A DNA stretch of 64,000 nucleotides from Apium graveolens (Eukaryota; Streptophyta; Magnoliopsida; Apiales; Apiaceae), in the NCBI RefSeq assembly GCF_009905375.1, contig NC_133650.1, positions 175,097,565-175,161,564 of the forward strand. The letters are read 5' to 3'. Made by a program: the position numbers and the translations under genes. Shown piece by piece: positions 23,610 through 34,884 of the stretch. Each line of letters begins with the position of its first letter. Position 1 is the stretch's first letter. The notes under the pieces were generated by a model. That model ran no database searches and was not told the origin of the DNA. It was given only the letters and a program-made list of their open reading frames with translations.

Positions 23610-24664
23610 TGTTAGAAATATGTGTATTAGTTTGATGATAAGTTAAGCAAAACACTTAAGTAGAAATCTAGTGTTTGTAGCCTCAACGGATAAGACCATC
23701 TTGGCTATCCGTTGAAGGAGTAGCCTTACTTAGCAATAAGTTTGGTATTGTAGCACATTTCACTTTCTGGTTTTAAGCTGTAATTCTTAGATGTTGTTAG
23801 GAAATAATCAGTCATGTTGACTACTAATGGATGTACAAATAGGAGGGCTAATTGTAAATATTTCATGCCTTGTAATTTTGTATAAGTGAAGAAGTGTCAA
23901 CGGATATTGAAGACCTTCAACGGATAAGAAACAAAGCTTCAACGGATGTCTCTAATGCTTCAACGGATAAATATCCATCAACGGATAAGTGCTATAATGG
24001 ATAAAGCTTCAACTGCTAGAGCATCAACGGATAAAGCCATCAACGGATGAAAGCTTCAACGGATGCTCAGTCTCATAGCAGTTGATAGTGACAGTTAACA
24101 AAGCTGACAGAGGCACATGGATTGACAGAGATGTGGTAGCCTATTTCAGGAACAGCAGAAAAAGCAGCCGTTTTTAGTCTGGTTCAAAATGGAAAGTCAA
24201 CAGATAATTCCATATTACACTGGATAAGAATGGAATAGAAACAAGTGGAGAACTATTTTCTTATTGTACTTTATCTTTGTCTTTACTTATAAACTTGGTG
24301 ATATATAAACCAAGTAGTAGCTAGTAATTAGATGTGAATTTTCCCTGAGCTGTTTAGAAATATCAAGAGAGAAAATCATCTAGTTTGTACTAGGAAGCAG
24401 CTGTGATTTAATTTTGAATCACAGATTTTCTGAAATAACACATCTCTGGTGGAACAACAAATCCACCAGAAAAGTTTTTAAGTTCTTTGTGTTCATTACA
24501 TTTGTGTTTGAATATATATCTGTCTGCATCAGCTCCAAGCAATTCACACACATTTGATCACTCAAACACTTAGCCTTACAAACTGCTCAAAACTTGAAAA
24601 AGTTTTGAGATTTACATTCAACCCCCCTTCTGTAAATCTCATTGTTAGTCAACTGGGAATAACA
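23610..24664 (+). repeat. 5' LTR of copia B
   Basis: TGTTAGAAAT to GGGAATAACA. U3 carries about ten CAACGGAT or ATCCGTTG motifs (23683-23715 and 23896-24066). They lie upstream of a TATA box at about 24300-24308 (ATATATAAA), in enhancer position. No significant ORF. Confidence 0.92.
23683..24066. repeat. CAACGGAT motif array in U3 of the 5' LTR
   Basis: Direct copies of TCAACGGATA/G at about 23683, 23897, 23917, 23938, 23958, 23978, 24023, 24039 and 24056, plus an inverted TATCCGTTGA at 23706-23715. One unit near 23993 is mutated to ATAATGGATA; the 3' LTR has TTCAACGGATA there. Confidence 0.9.
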
Positions 24665-24684
24665 ATTGGTATCAGAGCAAGCTC
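24665..24684 (+). other. primer binding site of copia B
   Basis: TGGTATCAGAGC complements the 3' end of initiator tRNA-Met and lies directly after the LTR, as in Sireviruses. Confidence 0.9.
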
Positions 24685-24724
24685 TTAACATATAAAGAGT
24701 TTAAAGATCTATTCTGCTAACATC

Positions 24725-25837
24725 ATGAGTGCACAGAAGAACTCTCCTGTTACCATCATGAATAGGAAGGATATTGGTGTAAAGATTCCAGTGCTGGAAA
24801 AGGATAATTATTATCACTGGAAAGTGAAGATGCATTTACATCTTCTTTCTCAAGATGAAAGCTACATCAACTGTATTGAAAATGGTACTCACATCCCTCA
24901 CAAGGTAGCCACAGCTGCTACTGCAACAGTTGCTGTTGGACAGTCTATTCCCAAGCCAAGAGCAGAATGGACTATTGAAGACATGGAAGAAATCCGCAAG
25001 GATAAGAGAGCCATGAACATTTTATTTAATGGCTTAGATCAAGATATGTTTGACAATATCATCAATTGCCAAACTGCAAAGGAAGTTTGGGACACTGTAC
25101 AAATCATCTGTGAAGGTACTGAGCAGGTCAGAGAGAACAAAATGCAGCTTCTTATTCAACAGTATGAATATTTTCACTTTGAAGAAGGTGAATCATTAAA
25201 TGATACCTTCAACAGGTTTCAGAAACTGTTGAATGGATTGAAGCTGTATGGTAGAGTGTACCAAGTCAAGGATTCCAACTTAAAATTTCTTAGGTCTCTG
25301 CCAAAGGAATGGAAGCCCATGACTGTCTCTTTGAGAAACTCTCAAGATTATAAGAACTTCACACTTGAAAGATTATATGGAATTTTGAAGACTTATGAAC
25401 TTGAAATGGAGCAGGATGAGCTGTTGAAAAAGGGAAAGAGAAAAGGAGGAACAGTTGCTCTTGTAGCTGACTGTGAGAAGATGGAAGCCAGGAATGAGGA
25501 GAAGATAATGCCAAGTCTCAAAGTTGGCACAAGCAAATCAGAATCAAGCAAGGGTAAAGAGCAAGTTGCTGAGGATGAAGACAATTCCAGTCAGGATGAA
25601 TCTGATGATATTGAAGAACATTTGGCCTTTCTGTCCAGGAGGTTTGCAAAGATGAAGTTCAGAAAAAACACAAAGTTCACTAAGCCAAACAAAAACATGG
25701 TGGACAAATCAAAGTTCAAATGTTACAACTGTGGCATTAGTGGACACTTTGCAAATGAGTGTAGGAAGCCAAATTCTGAGAAAAAGAAATTTGAGCAAGT
25801 TGATTACAAAAAGAAGTATTTTGATTTGCTCAAATAA
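24725..25837 (+). pseudogene. gag: Ty1-copia gag (element B), N-terminal capsid and zinc knuckle
   Basis: Starts at ATG 24725, 60 bp after the LTR. Residues about 15-250 form the copia capsid region (KDNYYHWKVKMHLHL, then FNGLDQDMFDNI and WDTVQIICEGTEQVR). An acidic linker and one CCHC zinc knuckle CYNCGISGHFANEC (about residues 333-346) follow for RNA binding. The TAA at 25835-25837 falls inside a conserved stretch and the same frame continues to 26365, so it is a secondary nonsense mutation. Extended gag C-terminal regions are usual in Sireviruses. Confidence 0.88.
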
Positions 25838-27162
25838 AAGGAAAGAGCATTTCTCACTCAAGATGATTGGGCAGCAGATAGGGCAAACGAAGATGATGAT
25901 GTGGAATATGTCAACCTAGCCCTGATGGCTAATTCTGATGAAAATGAAACTAGTTCATCAAGCAACCAGGTAATTACTACTGATCTCTCTCAGCTCTCTA
26001 AACATGAATGCAATGAAGCCATAAATGATATGACCAATGAATTATATCATTTGCGTGTTTCCCTTAAATCTCTAGCAAAAGAAAACACTAGGATCAAGGA
26101 GAATAATGTGTTTTTAAGTGATAGGAATGATGTGTTAGAGGATCAGGTAATTGAGCTTGAAAAGATAAAACTTAAATGCCTGACTGTTGAGAGTGAACTA
26201 GCAGAAGCTGTTAAGAAAGTGGAAATTCTTTCTAAACAGTTAGAAAGTGAGCAAGAGGTAATCAAGGCCTGGAAAACATCTAGGGATGTTAGTGTTCAGA
26301 TTGCAAAGGTCCAGGGAATTGAATCATTCTGTGAGGATGCCTGGAAGAAAAAAAAAAGAAGTTAAAATTAATTGATGGATTGTCAACGGATGTGGAATCA
26401 ACGGATGATGAAAGTTATCCGTTGAAGGAAGAAAAGGAGCATCCGTTGAAGGCTCATCAATTAAAACAGGCAAGTTCTTTTAAAAATAAAAATCTAAATA
26501 AAAAGAATGATTCAACTCTCAAGAACTTTGTCAAAGAAGGAGCTAGCACATCCAGAGATGTTAGTAAGGTGAATATAGGGCATATGACTTTAGATCAGCT
26601 AAAAGATCGACTTAAGTTGGTTGAGGATAAGAAGGAAACTAAAAGAAAATCTAAAAGAAATGGGAAGGTAGGGATTAATAAACACAACAATTACACACCT
26701 GATAGGTATGCTCCTAGAAAAAGCTGTGTGCATTGTAAAAGTGTTAATCACATATCTGATAATTGCAAATCTGTTAAAAATGCTCCCATGCCTTCAAATC
26801 CCTCCATACCTAACATGTCTATGTCATCTCTGCATGCTATGCCTGTTATGTCTCACCAGAATCCCCATGCACATTTTGCAAACATGCCATACATTAACAA
26901 TCCTTATTTTACTGCATTTAGTATGCCTCAAATGCCATAAAGTATGCCTATATGGAATAACATGCTTGCACAACATATGCCTTATCAAATTCAATCAAAT
27001 GTGTTAAATGATTCTGTAACTAACCCTACACTTCAACCAACCACATCTGAGACCAAGGTTGACCCAAAGTTACCTGAGTCAAAAGATGCAGGAGGAATGA
27101 AGTCTAGGAAAAAGACTAACAAGGGTGGACCCAAGGAAACTTGGGTACCAAAATCAACTTAA
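25838..27162 (+). pseudogene. gag: Ty1-copia gag C-terminal extension (element B)
   Basis: This continues the gag frame: 25838-26365 is a coiled-coil-like region (ELYHLRVSLKSLAKENTRIK and similar). A run of ten A at 26348-26357 coincides with a frameshift, and 26380-27162 follows in a second frame with a TAA at 26938-26940. The later part holds a second zinc-binding-like site (CVHCKSVNHISDNC) and a Met/Pro/Asn-rich tail. CAACGGAT motifs in coding sequence lie at 26383-26449. The homopolymer shift looks like decay, not programmed frameshifting. Confidence 0.8.
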
Positions 27163-27175
27163 TTGATTTTGTTGT

Positions 27176-27843
27176 GTGCAGGGACAAAGAAGGAATCTAT
27201 GGTACTTGGACAGTGGTTGTTCAAGACACATGACAGGAGATTTCACCCTGCTCACAGAGTTTAAGGAGAGAGCTGGCCCTAGCATAACCTTTGGAGATGA
27301 CAGCAAAGGATTCACTATGGGATATGGCTTGATTTCAAGAGAAAATGTCATCATTGATGAAGTTGCATTGGTTGATGATCTCAAACACAATTTATTGAGA
27401 ATCAGTCAACTATGTGACAGAGGGAATACTGTTTCCTTCAATTCTGAAGCCTGTATTGTCACAAGTAAAAAGGACAATAAAGTGGTTCTAACTGGAGTTA
27501 GAAAAGGGAATGTGTACTTAGCTGATTTCAACTCTACAGATGCAGAATCCATTACTTGTCTTCTCAGCAAAGCAAGTCCAGTTGAAAGTTGGCTATGGCA
27601 CAAGAAGCTGTCTCATTTGAATTTCAAGACAATGAATGATCTAGTCAAAAAGGACTTAGTTAGAGGAATGCCTCTAGTGGAATTCACAAGGGATGGACTG
27701 TGTGATGCTTGTCAGAAAGGAAAGCAAAAGAAAGTATCATTCAGTAAGAAGCTTGAATCTGCAATTGATGAACCACTGCAACTTCTACACATGGATCTTT
27801 TTGGACCAGTCAATGTATTGTCAATTTCAAGGAAAAGATATTG
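27176..27843 (+). pseudogene. pol: Ty1-copia pol, protease and integrase start (element B)
   Basis: Protease begins at WYLDSGCSRHMTG (catalytic Asp in DSG). The GAG-pre-integrase zinc domain (WHKKLSHLNF, then CDACQKGKQ) and the first integrase Asp (LLHMDLFGP) follow. The frame differs from the end of gag. The coding sequence stops at 27838 where C inserted; 27839-27843 (TATTG) is the target copy. It resumes in frame at 40742. Confidence 0.9.
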
Positions 27844-30800
27844 TGTAACGACCGAGGAATTATGCTTGTACTTGGTTACAATCGATTTATGTTATTTATT
27901 TGAACAAACGATTGTTCTAAGTGTTAGTTCTTAGTTTCAAGGTTATACAATTTTATTTTAGTTCGTTTTTGATTTTGTATGAATCTGAGATTGTTTTGAT
28001 TATAGGGGTTTGATTGTAGAACTAATAAGCTTTATTTTGATATATTATTTGTAATTTTTCGTGTAAGAATATGTGAGTTTAGTATTTGGCCGGAAAATTG
28101 TTTGATTTGGCCGGAGAAATTGTTCCCGAAGTTATTAGGCGATGTTGTTGGCATGGGTGTGTTTCTCGAGTGATTTTGAATAAAAACCTGCAAAGAATCG
28201 ATTCAAATGGTTTGTGGTTGTGCCAAATCGAAGCCGTCGGAGTTCGTGACGGAGCTCGCCGGCCCATACTCTGTTCTCGGTCGGAGAAGACAACCTGTGC
28301 AACGGAGACGAAAGAGGACAACGGGGTTGTGTTGCTGTAGTCACGTGGAGTCGAACGGGACAAGAACCTTGCAGAAACGATGGCCTGGAAGCTGGGAATT
28401 GCTCGTCGGAAAACTCGTCGGAACCGATCACCATTGCCGGATTCTGGGCAGCCTGGCCGTGTTCTTGAAGACCCGGGTTCGACCCGGTTTCCAACCCGGT
28501 TTCGACCCGGGGTTTGATCCAATAAAACCAAAAATCAATTCTAGAATTATGTTTCTGGAATTTTAATTATTTATTTATATTTTATCAAAGTAAAAATTAG
28601 TTTTAGTAATTCTAAAAAGTAAATAAAAATTACATTTAAATTCTGAAAAGTATTATTAATAATTTCTGAATTATTTTATTAATTTAGAAATTTGAAATTA
28701 GTTATCTATTTAATTATTTATTAGTTATCTAATTAGTTAATAATTAGGTAATTAATTAATAATTAGGTAAATAATTAATAAATAAGGAATAAAAATAATC
28801 GAATAATATGAATAATAATTCGTTAATTAGTTAAATATTCCGAGTAACTCGTACCTATTCGAGTCGTGATTCGTTAAGTTAGAATTATTAATCGAGCGAT
28901 ATTTATTCGAAGAATATCGTACTAATTATTCGTATCGAATAATTAAATATCGATAATTAATTAACGAATTGTATAAGTTATAATAATAATAATAATAACA
29001 GTTCGATAGTTATTCGAGAATCGCGAGTAGCTCGTATTTATACGAGTAGTTGCTCGTTGAATTATGATTCGAATAATATTTATTTATTCGATAAGTATCG
29101 TATCAGTTATTTGTATCGATTAGTTATTTGTAAATAATCGATCTAATCGAGTAAGTGATAATAATGTGTAAATAATTGTAATAAATAGTAATTAATCCTA
29201 ATAATTAGGGATTAATTATTTTAAAATACAATAATTATTAGTTAATTATTTAAAATGTAATTAAGGATTATTTAATTATAATTAATTATTAATTAAATCT
29301 TGTTTAATTCATAATAATTCAACCGTTAATCCGATTTGAGCGAAACGAAGACCCCTAGACTCAGAAAAATGAAACGAATCCAATAAAAATAATTGTGAGT
29401 TATAATTTCCTCCAAAAGAGAATGGTTTGGTGATAATTAATAGTTCATAGGCCCTAATAGGGGTATAATTTAATCGAATAATCCCGAAAAATTATAATAA
29501 AGTCAGATAAGGCTAGTTAATGCAGGTATGAGTCTAGAATCAATTCTAAAAATAATTATAAGTCTAAAAATTGATTATGTGCTTTATGTGCTATGTGCTT
29601 TATGTGCTATGTGCTTTATGTGATTATGTGAACCTATGTGCCATATCAATATATGTGTATATATGCGAATCAGATAGAAACGCATGGGTAGACTGATAAG
29701 GTTACGTGATATCAATTCCAGATACACGTATATAGTAAGTTATCTAAACAACTATCTTTCCATGATTGGTTCAGTGTTAGCAAGGCAGAGTAAGCTAGGG
29801 ACAGAAGGCGGTGAGTTGAATCAGGTTAAGTACGCGCGAGGCAAGTTTTTCCCCTATTCTAAATTCAGAATAGTGAATTATATTCCATTTTACATATCAT
29901 TTACACTTTGATAATTCTTGTTCATATGCACTGATACATATCTATTGATTCTTGTTTCTATTTCATTTCGATTCTTGATTTCTCCCAATTTATTGAATCC
30001 TCTATTCATATTCCAATATTTTTACCCTTGTTACATATATTATGATATATCCTGATGTTGGGATACATCAAAAGCATTCCGATTGTTCCGGATGCTAAAC
30101 TTCGGACTGGATGGTTACGATACAGGCTGGGTTTTACTCAGACCTTTAATTAATAGGCCATAGCTGCCTGAGTACTCCTTATGTTGGTTGGATCTATACA
30201 GTTGGGTATAGATTCGCACTGTATCCTGACTGATCAGCGGGTTATAGTGCATATGTTGGTTCTTGTTTCCAGTCTTGTTCATTTGGCACTCGCCAGTATT
30301 GGCAAATTATTAGTCTATACAGACTCAGATGGTTGATCAAACCAGCAGCTTATTGGTTCACTTATTTCTCTCTCTTTATACTATCTATATTGTTGCAGGC
30401 TTGTTGAGCAATTTTGGCTCATCCTCTTTTATTGTTGTTCCTATTGTCTTACAGTTAAGGTAGAGAATGAAACCCATCAGAACCCGCGTAGTCAAGAAGC
30501 GAGTGAAGCAGCGGGACCCTCTTATACCAAGGGTGTTCATCCCTATCCCTGAAGAGAGCTTTGAGTTATCAGATCAGGTGTAACAGGATAAGTACTATTA
30601 TGGTTTAAATAAAAGTTGTGTGGTGAGCATGTAGATAGAATAAAGTTTTGTAATAAAGAGAGTTCTTGAGACGGATTGTTTTTATTTGGTCTGTAATAAA
30701 GTTAGTATATGGTTCTTGTTTTCAGATCTTAACCTTAAAAGATCCTGATAGCAGTAGTTCGGGGTAATTATTCTAATTATATTCCGCTTGTGCAAGACTA

Positions 30801-30859
30801 ATGTGTAGTTAATATTAGTAATGCCCCAAATCTATACCCCGGATTTGGAGGGTGTTACA
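27844..30859 (+). repeat. 5' LTR of chromovirus C, promoter deleted
   Basis: 3016 bp against 3873 bp for the 3' LTR. The first 27 bp match the 3' LTR, then sequence jumps to the counterpart of 37768. The missing 872 bp include the TATA box and a likely splice donor; the break lies in TGTA microhomology. A 15-bp ATGTGCTTTATGTGCT-type repeat near 29580-29625 has one more unit than in the 3' LTR. GC-rich frames at 28079-28566 and the frame at 29684-29911 recur in both LTRs and are probably not genes. Confidence 0.92.
30467..30583 (+). CDS. small ORF near the LTR end, chromovirus C (38 aa)
   Basis: Starts MKPIRTRVVKKRVKQRDP, basic at the N-terminus and acidic at the end (PEEESFELSDQV-like). The copy in the 3' LTR (40349-40465) differs by one base, a synonymous change in a Val codon. 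It lies 276 bp before the LTR end, after a splice-acceptor-like TTGTTGCAG (30391-30399). In the predicted spliced leader it would be the first ATG. Translation is a hypothesis. Confidence 0.4.
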   Translation: MKPIRTRVVKKRVKQRDPLIPRVFIPIPEESFELSDQV

Positions 30860-30880
30860 GTTGGCATCAGAGCTTAGGTT
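30860..30880 (+). other. primer binding site of chromovirus C
   Basis: TTGGCATCAGAGCTTAGG directly after the LTR. It fits initiator tRNA-Met except for one C where TGGTATC is usual. Confidence 0.85.
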
Positions 30881-31037
30881 TGACCTTTGAAAACAAGAAC
30901 GTTAGGGCTAAGATAAGATAGGAAAATGAGATAGGATGAGAGTAAGAATGTTAGGATTGTTTGTCTATGTGATTAGAAGTTATGAGTTTAGGATTGTGAT
31001 TTGATTGTTTTTGTGTTATTATTTTTATGTATATTAG

Positions 31038-31829
31038 ATGGCTTCTTTATCATCATCTACGAAGAGGACCGAGACAGATCCAGGGGATGCACCGGTAGTA
31101 GCCCCAGTGTCAGAGCAGATCTTACCTCCATTGCCACCTGAGCCAGCACCAGAGATACCACTTCCCCCAGAGGTACCAGGTTTTGTAGATTATTTTCCAT
31201 ATTTTGAGCCAGAGATACCAGATTTTCCACCACTAGAGTTCCCGAGGTTCGATATTCCTGACATGATTGATCTTCCGCAGTGGGAGGATTTAGAGCCTCA
31301 GATTCCTATGCCACCAGTCGAGATTCTAGAGCTGCCACATATGGAGCTAGAGGCAGAGCCGCCAGTGTATGCGCCGATGGAGCAGCCTGTCTTATTTCCT
31401 GCCCCATTAGCCATTTATGCACCTGTTCCAGGAGTTTATCAGTTTCCTCAGCCAGAGTTTATGGATGATATTGTGGTGGATGGACCATTACCTTCTCGAG
31501 GTTCCAGCACTGATCTTCGGGAGCATCATACCGTGACTTACCAGCGCTTTCAGGCAGAGAGGGAGGAGAGGATTAGATGGCAGAACCAGTGTAGGGAGAT
31601 CCTTGGGTTGTATGAGACACAGACGGATGGTCCTGTCAGAGTATTACGACCGGATTATATACTGAGAGAGAGGCTACATCATATTCACCGGGTTAGTTCG
31701 CAGCAGCTTACTGAGTTGAGACAGCAGGATCTTAGTGCGGAGACAGCATATCGCAGAGCATTGGGACTTACCGAGGTAGTGCTAGAGGCATTGCAGGAGG
31801 AGTTGAGCCACGTACCACCAGGATTTTGA
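31038..31829 (+). CDS. accessory proline- and acid-rich ORF upstream of gag (element C)
   Basis: Intact 263-residue ORF between PBS and gag with a good start context (TAGATGGC). Residues 1-150 are very rich in Pro, Glu and hydrophobics (PPLPPEPAPEIPLPPEVPG), like an extended disordered arm. Residues 165-263 are predicted helical, with many Arg, Glu and Gln (REERIRWQNQCREILGLYE). No known enzyme motif. Intactness next to a gag-pol with a stop suggests recent selection or youth. Element E has an acidic relic in the same place (54000-54360), so this may be a lineage trait. Function unknown. Confidence 0.7.
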   Translation: MASLSSSTKRTETDPGDAPVVAPVSEQILPPLPPEPAPEIPLPPEVPGFVDYFPYFEPEIPDFPPLEFPRFDIPDMIDLPQWEDLEPQIPMPPVEILELPHMELEAEPPVYAPMEQPVLFPAPLAIYAPVPGVYQFPQPEFMDDIVVDGPLPSRGSSTDLREHHTVTYQRFQAEREERIRWQNQCREILGLYETQTDGPVRVLRPDYILRERLHHIHRVSSQQLTELRQQDLSAETAYRRALGLTEVVLEALQEELSHVPPGF

Positions 31830-32271
31830 GACCAGCAGATCAATGAGTGTGGTATTATGTATATTTTGTAGATAGAGGCAGCATAGTATTGTATGACTAG
31901 TTTGTATGAGTGTAGTTACTGACTTTGACCGATAGTAGTAGTAGCAGTATGATTGTTATATCATAGGTTTTTGTATCAAGCACTGACACCTGTAGCTGGT
32001 GTTCTACATATATATATACGAGATGATCTTTTGCACGTTTCTTTATTTTATTTCCAGTTATTTAAGCATTTATATTTATTTCAGTACCATTGCATATTTA
32101 TAAATGTAGTTTTATTTACGATCATGTTGTATCCTTATGTAAAAAAAAAAACATCATACTGTTTTATCTATTCAGTTATTTAATAAGTTGTTTTATTTTC
32201 TCAAATCGACTGTTTTAATATATGTTTAATATACTGTTATTAAAGAAGACCATTGTTTATTTACCAGAAAG
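31830..32271 (+). other. noncoding interval between accessory ORF and gag (element C)
   Basis: AT-rich, with a short TA run near 32010 and several TTTATT tracts. I see no gene or clear signal beyond the gag start at 32272. Confidence 0.5.
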
Positions 32272-34881
32272 ATGACACCTAAAAGAAAAACACTACCCGA
32301 TTCATCGAATGGGAACACCGAGGGCCAAAACAATAATAAACAGATGGATCAGATGTTTAATCTCATGCAACAACAAATGTTGATGATGCAACAACAAATG
32401 CAGCAGCAACATCAGCAGTTCCAGCAACAGATGTTACAGCAAGCCGCTCATCCAGGACATCAAGTACCACCAACAGCGCCTACGACCACTTTCAAGCAAT
32501 TTCAGTCGGTGAAGCCACCAGAATTTATGGGTTCCACGGATCCTACAAAAGCGAGAGCTTGGCTGAAAGAGATGGAAAAGGCTTTTTCGTTGGTAAAGGT
32601 TGAGGAAGAGCAGAAGACGGATTTTTCTAGCTATTTCCTGAAAGGCGAAGCTAATTACTGGTGGGAATCGAAGAAAGCTTTGGAAGAAGAAGGTGTGGTG
32701 ACCTGGGATAGATTCACTGATCTTTTCTTGGAGAAATATTTTCCTCGTTTTATGAAAACCCAGATGGAGATCAAGTTCCTGGAGCTGAAACAAGACAACT
32801 TATTGGTTGCGGATTATGAGACCAAGTTTACTGAATTGGCAAGGTTTGTTCCAGAGCAGGTGGATACGGACGAGAAACGGGCCAAGAGATTTCAGCAAGG
32901 ACTAAAACCATGGATTCGTAGCAGGGTAGCTGTGTTTGAATTGACAACTTATACGGCTGTTGTTCAGAAGGCTATGATTATTGAAGGAGAAAGCGAAGCA
33001 GCTCAAAAAGAGAAAGGACCAGGGAATTTTCAGAATCGTTTTAACAAAAGGCCGGGATTTCAAGCTCGAGGAAAAGTAAACTTTAGGAGGCCAGAACAAA
33101 ACAACCAGAGGATGGGTAATCGACTACCTGCCCCAACTCAGCAAAGGCTTATTCGACCGCATGTACCTGATTGCAGAACGTGTGGTAGAAAGCATACGGG
33201 AATTTGCAACAAGCCAAATGTCACGTGTTTCAAGTGCAAGCAAAGGGGACACTATTCTGGAGAATGTCCGATGGGAAAAGCAGAAGTTACTTGTTTTCAA
33301 TATGGGAGAAAAGGACATATCGTCAGAGACTGCAGAGGAATTGCAATGGCCGCTAGTATTCCAAGAGTGTTAGCATTACCTCCACCTCCACTACCACAGC
33401 AACATCAGCCCAGAGCAAGGACTTTCAACATGTCAATGAAGGAAGCGGTACAGAGTCCGAATGTGGTTGCAGGTACACTTCCTGTAAATTCTGTGAATGA
33501 TTTGGTATTGATTGATTCAGGAGCTACTAGATCTTTTATTTCTGAAGCTTTTATCTCTAAAATAAATTGTGAGGTACAGTGGTTAGATGAAGTGTTAATC
33601 ATAAAATTAGCGAATAATGATCAGGTTGCAGTAGATCGAGTATGCCCGAGTTGTGATATTGAGATAAGAAGATGTCATTTTTCAGTTGATTTGATACCTT
33701 TTAGGTTAGGGGAGTTTGATGTTATTCTAGGAATGGATTGGCTATCTAGTAATAATGCTCAAATTGACTGTGCAAATAAGAGAGTGAAATTGCAAACTGA
33801 AGAAAATGAAACGGTAATATTTAAAGGTGAGAAGCAAAAGCAGAAATTCCTATCAATAATGCAGATGAGAAGATTGCTACGCCTAGGATGTCAAGCTTAT
33901 TTAGCCTATGTACGTGATGCTAATAAGGGAAATCCAAAGATTGAAGATATTCCATTAGTTTGTGAATTTCTTGATGTTTTTCCAGATGAATTACCAGGAC
34001 TTCCACCAGATCGAGAAATCGAGTTCACTATTGATTTGACGCCAGGGACCGAACCAATTTTGAAAGCTCCATATCGAATGGCACCTGTTGAAATGAGGGA
34101 ATTATCAAAGCAGTTGCAAGGACTTCTCGACAAAGGAATTATAAGGCCAAGTGTATCCCCATGGGGCGCGCCAGTATTGTTCGTGAAAAAGAAGGATGGC
34201 AGTATGCGACTGTGTATTGATTATCGTGAGCTGAACAAGTTAACTATCAAGAATAAATATCCTTTACCTCGCATCGATGATTTATTTGATCAATTAAAAG
34301 GAGCAGCATGGTTTTCGAAAATCGACTTACGATCAGGCTATCATCAGTTAAAGATCAAGGCCGAAGATATTCCAAAGACAGCATTTAGAACGAGGTACGG
34401 ACACTATGAATTTCTTGTGATGGCTTTTGGATTAACGAATGCACCTGCAGCGTTTATGGATTTGATGAATCGAATATTCAAGAAGTATTTGGATAAATTT
34501 ATCATTGTATTTATTGATGACATTTTGATCTACTCAAAGATGGGAGAAGAGCATGCAGCGCATTTAAGAACGACATTGGAGATATTACGAAAGGAGCAGC
34601 TTTATGCAAAATTTTCAAAATGTGAATTTTGGTTGAAAGAAGTGCAGTTTCTAGGGCATATCATCAGCAGAGAAGGCATTCAAGTTGATCCAGTAAAGAT
34701 TGAAGCTGTGTTGAATTGGGAAAGACCAAAGACGCCGACAGAGGTTCGAAGTTTCTTAGGTTTGGCAGGATATTATCGAAGATTTGTCAAAGATTTTGCG
34801 AAGATAGCAACACCGTTGACCAAATTAACTCGACAAAGTGAAAAGTTCGAATGGAATAGTGAATGTGAAGAAAGTTTTTAA
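32272..34881 (+). pseudogene. gag-pol: chromovirus gag, protease and reverse transcriptase (element C)
   Basis: 869 residues in one frame. A Gln/Met-rich N-terminus precedes the gag capsid domain (about 85-240, [13 protein letters not shown]). A zinc region (about 300-355) follows with [12 protein letters not shown], an intact [14 protein letters not shown], and a second knuckle whose second Cys reads Tyr ([14 protein letters not shown]). Next come protease ([11 protein letters not shown], catalytic Asp near 412) and RT with [23 protein letters not shown] and catalytic FIDD near 746. The TAA at 34879-34881 lies in a conserved RT-RNase H segment and the same frame goes on at 34882, so it is a single nonsense change. 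Confidence 0.92.
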
Positions 34882-34884
34882 GAG

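Noticed and set aside
23896..24066. Regularly spaced short repeats that could suggest a CRISPR array
   Set aside because: Units are only about 8-10 bp, orientation varies, spacing is irregular, and the context is a plant LTR. There are no cas genes.
28079..28566. Overlapping open frames on both strands (119-150 codons), repeated at 37976-38463
   Set aside because: They lie in a GC-rich part of the C LTR where stops are rare in all frames. Differences between copies are scattered and often non-synonymous, so a gene is unlikely.
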